Assembly: GCA_034620365.1 (NCBI GenBank)
Contig: JAQGEQ010000083.1
Coordinates: forward strand, 248,001 to 312,000
Origin: Pegea sp. RAD2-039
Taxonomy: Eukaryota > Chordata > Thaliacea > Salpida > Salpidae
Reading direction: 5' to 3'
Length of the DNA stretch: 64,000 nucleotides
Shown: positions 51,293 to 61,775 of the stretch, piece by piece
Numbering within the stretch: the stretch's first letter is position 1
Layout: each line of letters opens with the position of its first letter
Position numbers and translations under genes: made by a program
Notes under the pieces: generated by a model
Told to the model about the DNA's origin: nothing
Seen by the model: the letters and a program-made list of their open reading frames with translations, nothing else
Databases searched by the model: none

Positions 51293-52998
51293 CTACCTCC
51301 TTTTAAAAGAGATTTGGATCAGAAAGACCTTATGCATTACCTTAATGGAGTGCCACACTGAAAATTTAAGATATTGATTAAAACTGATTAGCCAGTTTAT
51401 TATTGAAGCCATACACATTTGATCAATAGCTCCAAGAGATACAGAATATTTTATTATATCTAAGATACACTTTTGATAAAGCACATAAGGCTTAAAAGAT
51501 TTTGTCTTAGTTTGTGCATTTGCAACTAGCATTACATAAAACAACTAATTTAGTGAACTAATTTACAAATTTCTTGGAAAGCAGCCTTAAAAATATTAAT
51601 TTACAGAAGTTTACAATTGATATGGCATGTAGATTATCAGAAAACTTAAGCTTACAAAAGTCTAAGTAGTACTCATTAACAAGCTTGGTAATTAGTGTAT
51701 ACACTTGTCGATTTTGTCTGTTTTGCGCAAAAATTGTAAACAAGTTAATCAATTCTATTTTTTGGAATCTATTATATTTGTCTGACATCGTGTTTAGACT
51801 TCTTATATGTAAGCCAAGGAGCATAGCTTGATTTATTTATAGAATAATAAAGTTATCAATGCAAAGTAGGTTAATTTAGCAATTTCATTTGTAAAAAATC
51901 CCTGGCCAACAATTACATCAATAAGCACTTGCTTCAGTGGTAGAGCTTTAGTGGCATCATGAATTACAAATTTCTTAGTAATCATGGTAAAAAGAAGGTT
52001 TTCAAAAGTTATTTTGATGTAGAAATCATTGTATACTGGAAACAGCATCACAGCAAATAATGTCAAAAGTTTTAACCATCTGCATCACCATGACAACTGC
52101 CATTAGTCATAGTATTTTAATGACATATACGTGAGAAAACAGAGGTCACTAGTTCAAGCGAGTCCTCGTGACGTCATCTCAATCTTTTGTTACTAAGCTC
52201 AACATAATGTGGTCGAGTTGTACCTGATAGTGAACAACGTTTTACTGCTTTCAACTGGTGTTATGATTTGGATAGGAACCACTACTGAAGCGTCCGATAT
52301 GAACTCATTGAAATAAAACTGACCTTTTGACTTTGCCAACGCTACTTGAGAAAATAAGAGAGATTTATTTATAAACATTTGCTTCACTCAGTCAAACGTA
52401 TTTTTGTTTACCAGTTTTCACAATATTTGTTTAGAAGTAAAAGAGTCTATCTTTTTAATTAGTTTAAAGATTTAAGCTGCTAAAGCTTCTCATTTTTTAT
52501 TCTGAAGAATAAAATAGAACACTTATTTTAATAGCTTCTAAACAATTTACAATTGTGTTAAGTAACTGCATTAAATTCATAATTTATAATCTATCAAATA
52601 TTTTTACTAATATGATCTCCAATACATGAAGATTTTAATTCTGAAGTAAGTTTTGACGCTTTTGGTCTCAATTAATGAATATTTTGTAATCTGGAAAGGG
52701 ATTCTTTGAAAAACTCAAGATTACTTACAAGCCACTTCAACAAGCTTCCATTTTCGCCAATTCTAAGATACTACAGATAAGTTAAAGATCGGAAATTGTT
52801 TAAACTTCATCTTCTTTTGTACAAAAAAGCTATTAGACCGCAAATTGTTAACATGTACCAATAAACGTCTACACAATTGAAACTTTCAACAAAGTTCTTA
52901 ATCACTCTTAAAGAGAGTCTTTTTAAGTATAGAGATGCTTGTAACCTCAGTTTATCCTCAATAAAGCCTCCGATATAAGTTTCTTTATGACTAGACAA
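51293..52998 (-). other. Cluster of minus-strand open frames, possible unplaced or decayed gene
   Basis: Five successive minus-strand frames (52807-52998, 52199-52387, 51833-52066, 51558-51824, 51293-51544) have mixed hydrophobic and charged helical composition. Some have splice-like edges, for example CACTATCAG|GTACAA near 52213. The frame at 51558-51824 has alternating Leu-rich helices reminiscent of FASTK-type or similar helical-repeat proteins. They do not join cleanly: frames conflict around 51830. I cannot assign a family. A fast-evolving or dead gene, or AT-rich chance frames, are all possible. Confidence 0.2.
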
Positions 52999-54614
52999 AA
53001 GCTTTCAGCACTTTGAGCTTGTGACAGGCCAGAGGTGGAGTTTTGTTTTGAATATAATTGACACTTGATGCTAAGTTCGGAATTTAGTGATTAAGATTTT
53101 TTAGGCTTGACAATTTTGACTTTTACATCAATTGTTTTAGTTGACCCTTATAAGTTCCAATAAATATCTAAGAAATCATTAAAATTATGAAATATGAGAT
53201 TATTTTTTTGTTAGGTGTAAACATCTGAAAACTGAAAAAGTAATTTGATTTATAATCTTGATAAAGTGGATCAAGTAGTGGCAACAGTACTTTTTAAGCA
53301 AAACTATTTAATTAAATTACTTTTAAAATGTTTATAATTCGTAAAGAAGCTACATTTTTACATGTTAGGCATGCTGGTCTAACAGCATGATGAAAATTTT
53401 CATTGAAGGCAAGCGAAGTTGGTTACAAGTAGTAACTAGAAATCTACAAAACAAATAAATCAGAAAGACAAATAAATCAGTGCAACCCATTACAAAAATC
53501 TATAAAAACAACATCAAGCCAAGAAAAACTAGTTTTACAAATATTCAGCCTTGCGATTGTTTTTATTAGTCGCTTGTCTGCGATAGAGTCGAGCAAACCA
53601 GTTGCTTTTGTGATAGCTCCTCAACTTTTCTGATAATTTCTTAAAAGATTTTTTAATGGGTATTTTGAGGACTTATTTAGTTTTTATACACGTTGAAAGA
53701 ATGTTATATGATGCTAATTTTACTAATAGTTTATAAGAATTGTAAACTATAAACACGCTTGTAGTGTAAGACTCGTAAGCAGATATTATAAAACCTATTT
53801 TGTACTGCATTTGTAGTTTTAAGTGCACTAAAGTTGAGCTATTTGGTGTTCTAATATAAAGCTGCAATAAAAGAAGGCCAATAAAAAATAAAATACCAAT
53901 TAAAAAAAAGTTTAACTAAGTTCAAAAGTTTGTTAACTTCCTTTAAACTGATTGTCAATTATTTACAGCAAGTTAATGAAGTCAGTGAATAGTTAGTTTT
54001 TAATAACTTTAAATATAACCAGTTTATTTTATAAAAGTGATACAACGATTAAAACTGAAATTTCTTCAGCTAACAGATTTGAAAAGTTTAAAAGTTTCAG
54101 TTAAGATTTTTTTAAATAACAATTATTTTTAAGTCATTTGGGTTGTAAATGATAATACTTTTGTTAACTGAAAAATATTTGCCTGAAATCAAAAAGATTA
54201 AGCAGATATAAGTTCAGTGAAATTAAAATAGTTGCTTACAAGAAACCTTTGAAACTTAAAAACAGCTTATTGATTTATCGTCAGCTGTATGAGAACGAAA
54301 ATGAAAAGTTGATTGCAAAACTCACAAGAAATGATTTTCTATTCCACGTTTAGCAATTACTAACTGAAAAAGTCTTTCGAAGTCTCGATATTACAAAACA
54401 AAACTGTAGATTTGCTTTATCAATCATCGTTTTGACATTATATAACCCGCGATTTTTCCTAGCATCTATATTGAATATGTTCGCTTTCAGTTGCCGTTTC
54501 TACTTTTATTTTGAACTTTTTGTTTGAGCTTTTCTAACCTGTCCATCTTATTTTTATACAGATTTTAATACGAGTAGCTTCTCTAAATTCCGTAAATAAT
54601 ATCTTCAATTCAAG
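52999..54614. other. Non-coding spacer upstream of MEX3-like gene 3
   Basis: No gene seen. The promoter and 5' untranslated region of the gene starting at 54615 should lie at its right end. Confidence 0.4.
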
Positions 54615-55886
54615 ATGTATCATACCAGCAACGAGAAACTTTCGATCAGTGCAGACCGTGAACAAGATCCTAAATTACTCTCTCCTATTCGCCGGCCAAC
54701 TCCTAGTCGTCTACAGTCAACACCAGACGTTGAAGCCAAGCTTGGATTTGCTCTCGATTATTCTTCTTTGGAAAATGATGGGTTGTTTACATCTTACCAA
54801 CCGAGCTATCAACCAATGGCAATCGGAGATCGTGGTGGTTACTATGGACAACTTAGCTCTTTTTTCCCGGAAAGTAGTTCAGTGGACTCCAGCTATAAAT
54901 CAACAATAGATCGCTCTTCGAGCTTCGAAGCGTCAGATAGCGATAGTAGCGATATTTCGCAGCTTTTTTCATCGTTCATGCAACCGAAGCCAGATTTGGA
55001 ATTCAATTTTAACTCCTATTTCAACGTTGCAACGGACGATAAAGACTTTTCGAAGGTGACACCATCTGAGATGAGGGCTTCAACGATGATAAGCAAAGAA
55101 AGCTTGGTGATGGAGCGTGTCCAGGTTCCATCATCTCAGCATGTAGCTGAAATTGTTGGAAAAAAGGGCTCCATGATCCGGGAACTTCGAGAGAGAACTA
55201 ATACTTATATTCGGACTCCACTGTTGGGCGAAGAACCAGAGTTTCTGATCAGTGGCTCCACTGAGAATGTAGCTGAAGCTAAGAGAGAAATATTGAAATT
55301 ATCTCAACACTTTACCGACCTTAGGTAAGATGAAAGCTCCTTAGATTACAAATCAATGTTTCTTCATAGATTTCCGACGGAAGAAACCGCTCGAGAATGC
55401 AAGATAACCGTGAAATTTCATGTTCCTTATGCATCAGTAGGTCTTGTAGTAGGACATGGTGGAACTAATATCAAAAGAATTAGATCTATGACTGGTACCT
55501 TAATAGTTACTCCCAAACCACTACAAGATCCCATTTTTATTGTCAAAGGTTTGTAGTATGTTTTACTTGCTTCTTATGATCGAATCGCTTTTAGGCCCTC
55601 CTGCAAACGTCCACAACGCTATCATGCAAATTGAAAGTCAGTTGCGAAAGAATAAAGCATCGTCGAGGTCTCGTGATGCGGAAGAGATGTCAGCGAAGAG
55701 TTTGCATGATTTGAGTGCCTTAAAAGATAATTTAGAACAAATTTTGAGGTAAATTCTTATAAAATATTCCGCATAGCTTAGATGGTCATCAACAGAAAAC
55801 GGACTGCGAGAGTTCCAAATCACCAGAAAACTTCGGACATCGACCCTTCTAGAAGTCAAAGTTTCTTCCAAAACAATTATTTTTAG
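54615..55886 (+). CDS. mex3: MEX-3-like twin-KH RNA-binding protein, third paralogue
   Basis: Exons 54615-55324, 55370-55548, 55595-55748 and 55796-55886 encode 377 residues. A Ser/Pro-rich disordered N-terminus (1-165) includes an acidic serine run near 106-114. KH1 follows with VPSSQHVAEIVG, loop GKKG (182-185), LRERTNTYIRTP and QHFTDLR, closest of the three to canonical MEX-3. KH2 has ASVGLVVG and loop GHGG (264-267). No RING finger. KH1 is encoded in one exon, so it lacks the GxxG-loop intron of the tandem copies at 42-46 kb; the intron after QHFTDLR is kept in all three. It is therefore either an older paralogue that lost that intron or the ancestor-like form. Expected role: binding mRNA to control translation or stability in the cytoplasm. 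Confidence 0.9.
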
Positions 55887-57297
55887 GACATTTGAATTTG
55901 TTGTATTATTTTCGCTATTTTAAACTTTGCTCTTAGATTTTTAAGTTTTTGACTCCGAACTCTAAGAGGGAATTTCTTTTATAATGGAACTATGCTGCTT
56001 ATTGCAACTAATTTTTAGAACCTAACTGTTATACTATTGTAAAAACTTGTACTTTACCATTCTAAGCTAAACCTGTTGCACAGATTATTTGGAAACTAGT
56101 TTTAGCTTATGTGTAATGTGCTGATAGTGTTTTTATTATGAATTCAATCTTTTAAATCCGACACCATTGTGCCTTTTCACGGCAGCTCAAATTTTCTACT
56201 TAGTAAGTTCCAACTCTTCGTTTTGCTTAAATTTTGCTCAAAATTAAGATAATAATTTTTTGTTCGATTTAAGCCTTTATTGAACTAGCGTTTTAACGTT
56301 TCTTACAAGATTTGTTCTTTTGTTTATCCAAATCAATTTCTGGCTTTCAAACATCTACTATCTTTATTATGCTTCTGCATAAAGCTCAAATAGTGATATA
56401 TATACTAGGTTTTTGAATTCCACTTAAGTAAACAAAAGAACAAGTCACTTGATCAGAAACTGCCTTTCTTGGTATCATTGTGTTTTCCTTTATCGTACTT
56501 AATTTAACTTTCGTTTAATTCAGCAATAATTAAACGAAAGTTAAAATTAAAACATTAGGTCAGAAATATTCCCTTTGTTGACGGCTATAGTGTCTTGAAA
56601 TATCTAACTTTACTTCCTATGTTTGCTTTTGCCTTTAAACTTGCCTAATTTCCACAATTTATATGAAGGACAAGCCCTATATAAAAGATAAAATTTTACA
56701 TTTGAAATCTTTTATGAAAGTCCCTAACATTTTTCAGACTGCTTGAATTTCTTAGATTCTTAATCTTGTTTTAATAAAATTTTGCATCCAACTTTCTTGT
56801 ACCAACTATGTTTATATTCAATGTATAGTTCTAAGAATATCCTCTAATACCAGTTGCCAAGCAAGTTTATTAAACTTGTGTAAATATTTCTAGCTCAACA
56901 TTTGTGATTATCTTCTTGTTGTTTTTATATTTACGAAAATAAAACTTAAACCAAAATGTTTTATGAAAATGATTATAATCGACAGTCAAATTTCTAAATT
57001 TATCAGCCAAAAGCAAACACATTCATTAAAGAAATAAATTAAACTAAAATAAACAAATTGGATGAGACTGTTGGTTAAATATTAATTTAAGCCGAAGATG
57101 AAACTTGAAACATTTAGAAATCCAAGTATTAAATTGCAACATCAAATTTTTCTTGTAATAATTTTCTTACATAGTTGAATTTATTTACAAGAAAAAAAAA
57201 TAAAATAATATTTCCAGATCGACAAATTTAATATAGTTAGAAAATTGAATTAAAACACAAGAGATGTGAAAGTGAAATTAGTTCAAGAGTTCATCAA
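55887..57297. other. 3' flanks of MEX3-like gene 3 and CYSTM1-like gene
   Basis: Non-coding between convergent genes. It contains a perfect long hairpin at 56503-56545, listed separately. It shows no visible copy of the 124-bp element found after the tandem copies. Confidence 0.45.
56503..56545. repeat. Perfect 18-bp inverted repeat, 7-nt loop
   Basis: Arms at 56503-56520 and 56528-56545 are exact reverse complements (core AACTTTCGTTTAATT) around the loop CAGCAAT. It lies about 620 bases after the stop of MEX3-like gene 3 and could fold in its 3' untranslated region or act in DNA. The stem is shorter than a typical animal pre-miRNA. Confidence 0.8.
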
Positions 57298-57690
57298 TTA
57301 ATCAAGTAGACAGCAGCACAAAAGAGTTGTACAACAACCAATCAAAAAGCAATCAGTAGCTGAATTATCGGGTTGACGCTGTTGCTGTCTTTCCACTACC
57401 ACTATATTCCCTTGACGAGCCATCTGTTGAGGAGGTGGCTGCTGCTGGTAACCTCCTTGTGGATAAGCTCCTGCTGGTGGGTAGCCTTGTTGAGGAGGAT
57501 AACCTGGCTGTGGTGGGTAGCCTGGTTGTGATGGGTAGCCTGCCTGTGGTGGGTAGCCTGCCTGTGGTGGGTAGCCTGGTTGTGGTGGGTAGCCTGGCTG
57601 TGGTGGGTAGCCTGCCTGTGGTGGATAACCTGGAGCTTGAGCAGGATAAGGTGCTTTTGCATCATAAGGTGGTGGAGGTGCTGAAGCCAT
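57298..57690 (-). CDS. CYSTM1: CYSTM1-like cysteine-rich tail-anchored protein
   Basis: Single-exon, 130-residue protein. Residues 1-95 are Pro/Gly/Tyr/Gln-rich with about ten degenerate GYPPQ(P/A) units; the C-terminus is [17 protein letters not shown]. This is the layout of CYSTM-module proteins: a disordered XYPPX-repeat cytosolic part and a short cysteine-rich membrane-inserting tail, likely palmitoylated. Human CYSTM1 is 97 residues and ends with a similar CCCC-L-D motif. The length difference lies in the repeat, so the gene may vary between individuals. The start is the ATG at 57690, followed by ASAPPPPYD; no competing ATG lies close upstream in frame. No function is firmly established; stress-response roles are known for yeast and plant relatives. 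Confidence 0.85.
   Translation of the reverse strand: MASAPPPPYDAKAPYPAQAPGYPPQAGYPPQPGYPPQPGYPPQAGYPPQAGYPSQPGYPPQPGYPPQQGYPPAGAYPQGGYQQQPPPQQMARQGNIVVVERQQQRQPDNSATDCFLIGCCTTLLCCCLLD
57476..57636 (-). repeat. Coding minisatellite (about 15-bp GYPPQ unit)
   Basis: Tandem units encoding GYPPQP or GYPPQA inside the CYSTM1-like gene. Adjacent units are nearly identical at the DNA level (GGTGGGTAGCCTGxCTGT type), which indicates recent expansion or homogenisation. Confidence 0.85.
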
Positions 57691-60600
57691 TGCAACTTTT
57701 TATATTTAAACAAATGAAAACAATCTGCAAATAAAAAGACAAACAATTGCTGAACTTGCTGATGCTTATTAAAATTATTGAAAATATATAATAAAAAAAC
57801 ATTAAACTTAATTAAAAATTGGTTTTTATTAAGCCTGTGGAAGTTTATGAAAAAATGTTAAGTATTAGCAACTAGATAAATATAACCTAATCTTTAGAGT
57901 AAAATAATCTAGCTACTAGTTAGTTAATATTTATCTTGTAATAGGATAACTCTAAACAAAAAAATTTTGCTCAAACTATTTTTTAAAAAATTGTGATGAA
58001 GTCTTATAAAAATTAATTTATAATTAATACTTTCCAACATTTACATTTACAAATTATTTTCTTAAATAATCTATTAAAGTATTAATAATCATCAAATATA
58101 TTTTAGATACAATTAAAAAATAATATTCAATAAAAAGATAATATATAATTACAATTATTAATTGATAGTGAAAATATTAATTCAAATTTGAAAAAAATGA
58201 ATTAAAAATAGAAAAAAACTGAAAAAATAATACTTTTAAGAATTCAAACAATATTTTTTTAATTAAAAGGAAACTACTTATTTAAAACATTCTCATTTAA
58301 GTAATTAAAATAATTATCTTAACATAATCAACGTTAATCCTAAAATTAAACTTCAATAGCTTGAAAATTAAAAACATCACTTAAAGAATTTATTAAAAAA
58401 TTGATAACTTTGGAAGATAAACATATAAACAACTAGCAGTTAATTAAAGGAATGACTTCTTTCACAAAATTAAGTTTATTAAATATAATTACAGAAATAA
58501 ATAAAAAGTTTGAGGATATCTGATTTATAAAACGCAATCATTTAGTTCCGGCAGCTCTGTTAAAGAAATTTATTGTTGAAGATGTTCCGAAACAATAATT
58601 TTATTATAAGATTAATAAAAGATAAACAATATTTCTCTAAGTATATTCAATAAGGATCTCCTAAATGAAAAGGCATAAATAAAAAAATATTGAAAGTTTA
58701 AGCAAAAATATGTAAATAGTCGTTTTCTTAAGTAAATAAGTTTCAAAATATCAAAGTTCAATTAAAGTAAACTTAAAGATTACTTTAAAATAGATAAAAT
58801 CATAAGACACTATTGAGAAATCTCAATTACCTAACAGAACAAACTTTTTAAAGCTTTTTAAAAATGCATAAAATTGTCTAGAATCATAAACAGGAAGTTA
58901 TTGAAAAAAGTTTTGTTTTAATGTACAAAATTTGTTACCACCCACTATACAAGCTAACAAAGCATATGATCAAGTGTTGCCGATTATTTAACATAACTTA
59001 TCTAGCTTTAAAAGGTGGGTAGATTACACTTAAAGTATACAGCCTTAAAAACTTAAATATATAAGAAACTAAGAACAAAATAAAATTGAAAATTTGAAAA
59101 CATACCTTAAATATTTACTAAAATTTCCTTTACCTTGAAAAGGCAGTGCTATCAAAACTGTTTTGAGAAATCAATAAAACGAGTCAAAAACTAATAATAA
59201 AATTATATTATTTATATTCGTATTTACCCATTTTGAAAAGTAATTATTCATAAATTTAAATGAAAAAGAAAATGCGCACATAGTTCAAGTAGTTTATGGT
59301 TATTTAAAAAAGTTGTAAATAAAAAGTAGTGAACATAGTTTGCTAACAAATCCAATGGTGTTTGTTTGTGGCATACCCTAATCAACTTTTAGCTTAGAAA
59401 AAAGAAGACTCATTTGATGCCATTAAAGTGCAACAGTTAGTAATAAAAATAATATTTTGCAGTGATTAGTTATACAATTTTTAAAACACAAATGTCTCAA
59501 AAATCGCCGATAATTTACAAATAAAGGTAAATAATAATAATCTGCTGTCTTTATTTTACTTACTTTAACTAGGTGGAAGTTATACCAAATTCATCCATAC
59601 TACACTTCAATGATTTAGTAGATTTGATGATGACTATTTATTATGATTTATTGTATAAAAAGAGTTAACAAAGAATTATTATCTTTTCTATACTGTTGTA
59701 CAAATATTTAACCTTTCTAAAATTTTAACCATTTTAAACTTTTGAAGTTTCAAATCGCTCCAAAAGAGTAAAGGTGAATTGAGATGGTAAGATATGATAT
59801 TACTATGGTAAAGCAAAATCTTAAAGAAAGAAATTAAGGAGTTCAAAGCCAGTTATATTTAGATGATGGTAATCACAGAACACTAAAGAGAATTTATTAA
59901 AGTACTCTAGTACTTAGAAAAAAAATTAATAAATGATATTATTATAAAATTTTAAGAAGAGACTCCCATAGAAACTTTTAGAAGGAATATTCAAAGGATT
60001 TTAAGAGGTTTAGCTCGTAACAGTTTATTTTATCGTGCTTATTCTGATTCAATACAACAAGTTAGTTGCTTTGATGAAATTTACAAAAACAAAACATTTT
60101 AAAAGAAACTATTAACTAAATAGCGTCCAAGCCTCTTATGTATTAAATGCTTAAGAAATATATCTTTATTAACCAGTTCAGAAATTATAAAGTTGTTGAC
60201 AATATTGTTGATATAAATGCTTATTCACTAGCTTATTCTTAATTTCAAAACTTATTAATTATAGTTTGAAGCATTTATATAAAGTTCAATTAGTTTTTTG
60301 CAGTATAAACCAACTTAATCTGTTAATGTTTTAAGCTCTTAAAGTGTTGAGTCTAATCTGTACGAAAGATAGTAACAATTTATCATCACTTAAAATAGTA
60401 TTCATGATTTGTAAATTTTTCATGACTAATGAAAGTAGTGTTTCTATAATGTTTATTAAATAATTTTTTTAGCCATTTTAGACACGAATAGAAAGCATGC
60501 TTCCCAACGAAGCAATTGCATAAAATTATATTTTAATTGGTATTAATGGCAAATACTTGTGTTTATCTAATTGGTTTAATATATAAATTTCATATTTCAT

Positions 60601-61775
60601 CTGGTTTTAATGCTTCAGAAGTATTTTAATTGTTACACTGAAATATTTCAAGATCGAGCAAAAAGTGATGTATAAAAGTAATAAATTATTCATAGAAAGA
60701 TGGTTTTGTGAAATTAGTATTTACAGATTCATTTAATTTTTTTATTTTGTTCAAATTTAATGGTGCAGATGACAAATTATACAGCTCCTGTAGCGAAAAC
60801 TACAGAAAAATAATGAAAAGATCTTAAGTATCACTGTTTAAGATGAATAAAGTAGGAAAAATAGTAAAAAAGCTGAATTCAAAGGTAAATATAAGCTATG
60901 GATCAAAAGTATAAAATTAGTACAGAAGATGAAGAGAGTGGCAGTATTATATGTAACTTGTGATAGAAATTACTCCTAAAATATTTTAAAATAAAATTTT
61001 AAAGAGGAGAGTTTAATGCAGTTTGATTCAGAAATAAAATTCCAAGTTGTGGTTACCCAATTGAAAAAACTTGATTGGATTTTATAAAAGCTGTTGAGTT
61101 GGTTAATTTTGAATGATGATTTGTAAAAATTCATACATTCATCTTATTTAATTAATATTCAAGTTGTCAGCACTTTAAAAATCTAATTTAGAAAATGTTG
61201 CTTATTATGTAAAAAAAGAGACTTGTTTATCTTGATAATTTATATTTATAATAAAACTTTTATTTTTTACATTTCTTATCTTTGTATTTTTGCTTTTTAT
61301 GGTTTTATTATAAGCTTTGTTTCCATTGTTTTTATTGATAATTATTATTACTCAGTTCAACTGTTGTATTCTGTAAGTAAATTCAAATTTAACAAATTTA
61401 CAAAACTGTTTAATTTATTAGTTTTAATAGTTAATTAAAAGTTTGTTGATAAAAGAGAAATTATTAGATTTTTGTTTGACTAAATACCATAGGTAAGATA
61501 AGATGGTTTCTTTTTATGAATATATTTTTCAATATTATCCAATAGTATTAAGATAAAATCCACATTATGAACAATATTCTAATCTAAATAAAAGCAAAAC
61601 ATTTTCTTGTGTACTTGTATATAAATATTGTATTTTAAACATAAAAGTATAATCAGTTTGCTTATATATATATTGTACATTTCCATGTAAAATCCTCATT
61701 TTTTAATAACTAATATTCAAAGCTATTTCATAATGTTACTTTTTATTATTTGTAGGATAAAGGTTTCAACTTATT
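57691..61775. other. Non-coding spacer between divergent CYSTM1-like and NUFIP1 genes
   Basis: About 4 kb of very AT-rich sequence. No gene or repeat recognised. An acceptor-like TTTGTAG at 61749-61755, just before the NUFIP1 start, suggests an intron in its 5' untranslated region. Confidence 0.45.

Noticed and set aside
57435-57734. Plus-strand frame with [11 protein letters not shown] repeats
   Set aside because: Antisense of the GYPPQ minisatellite in the CYSTM1-like gene.
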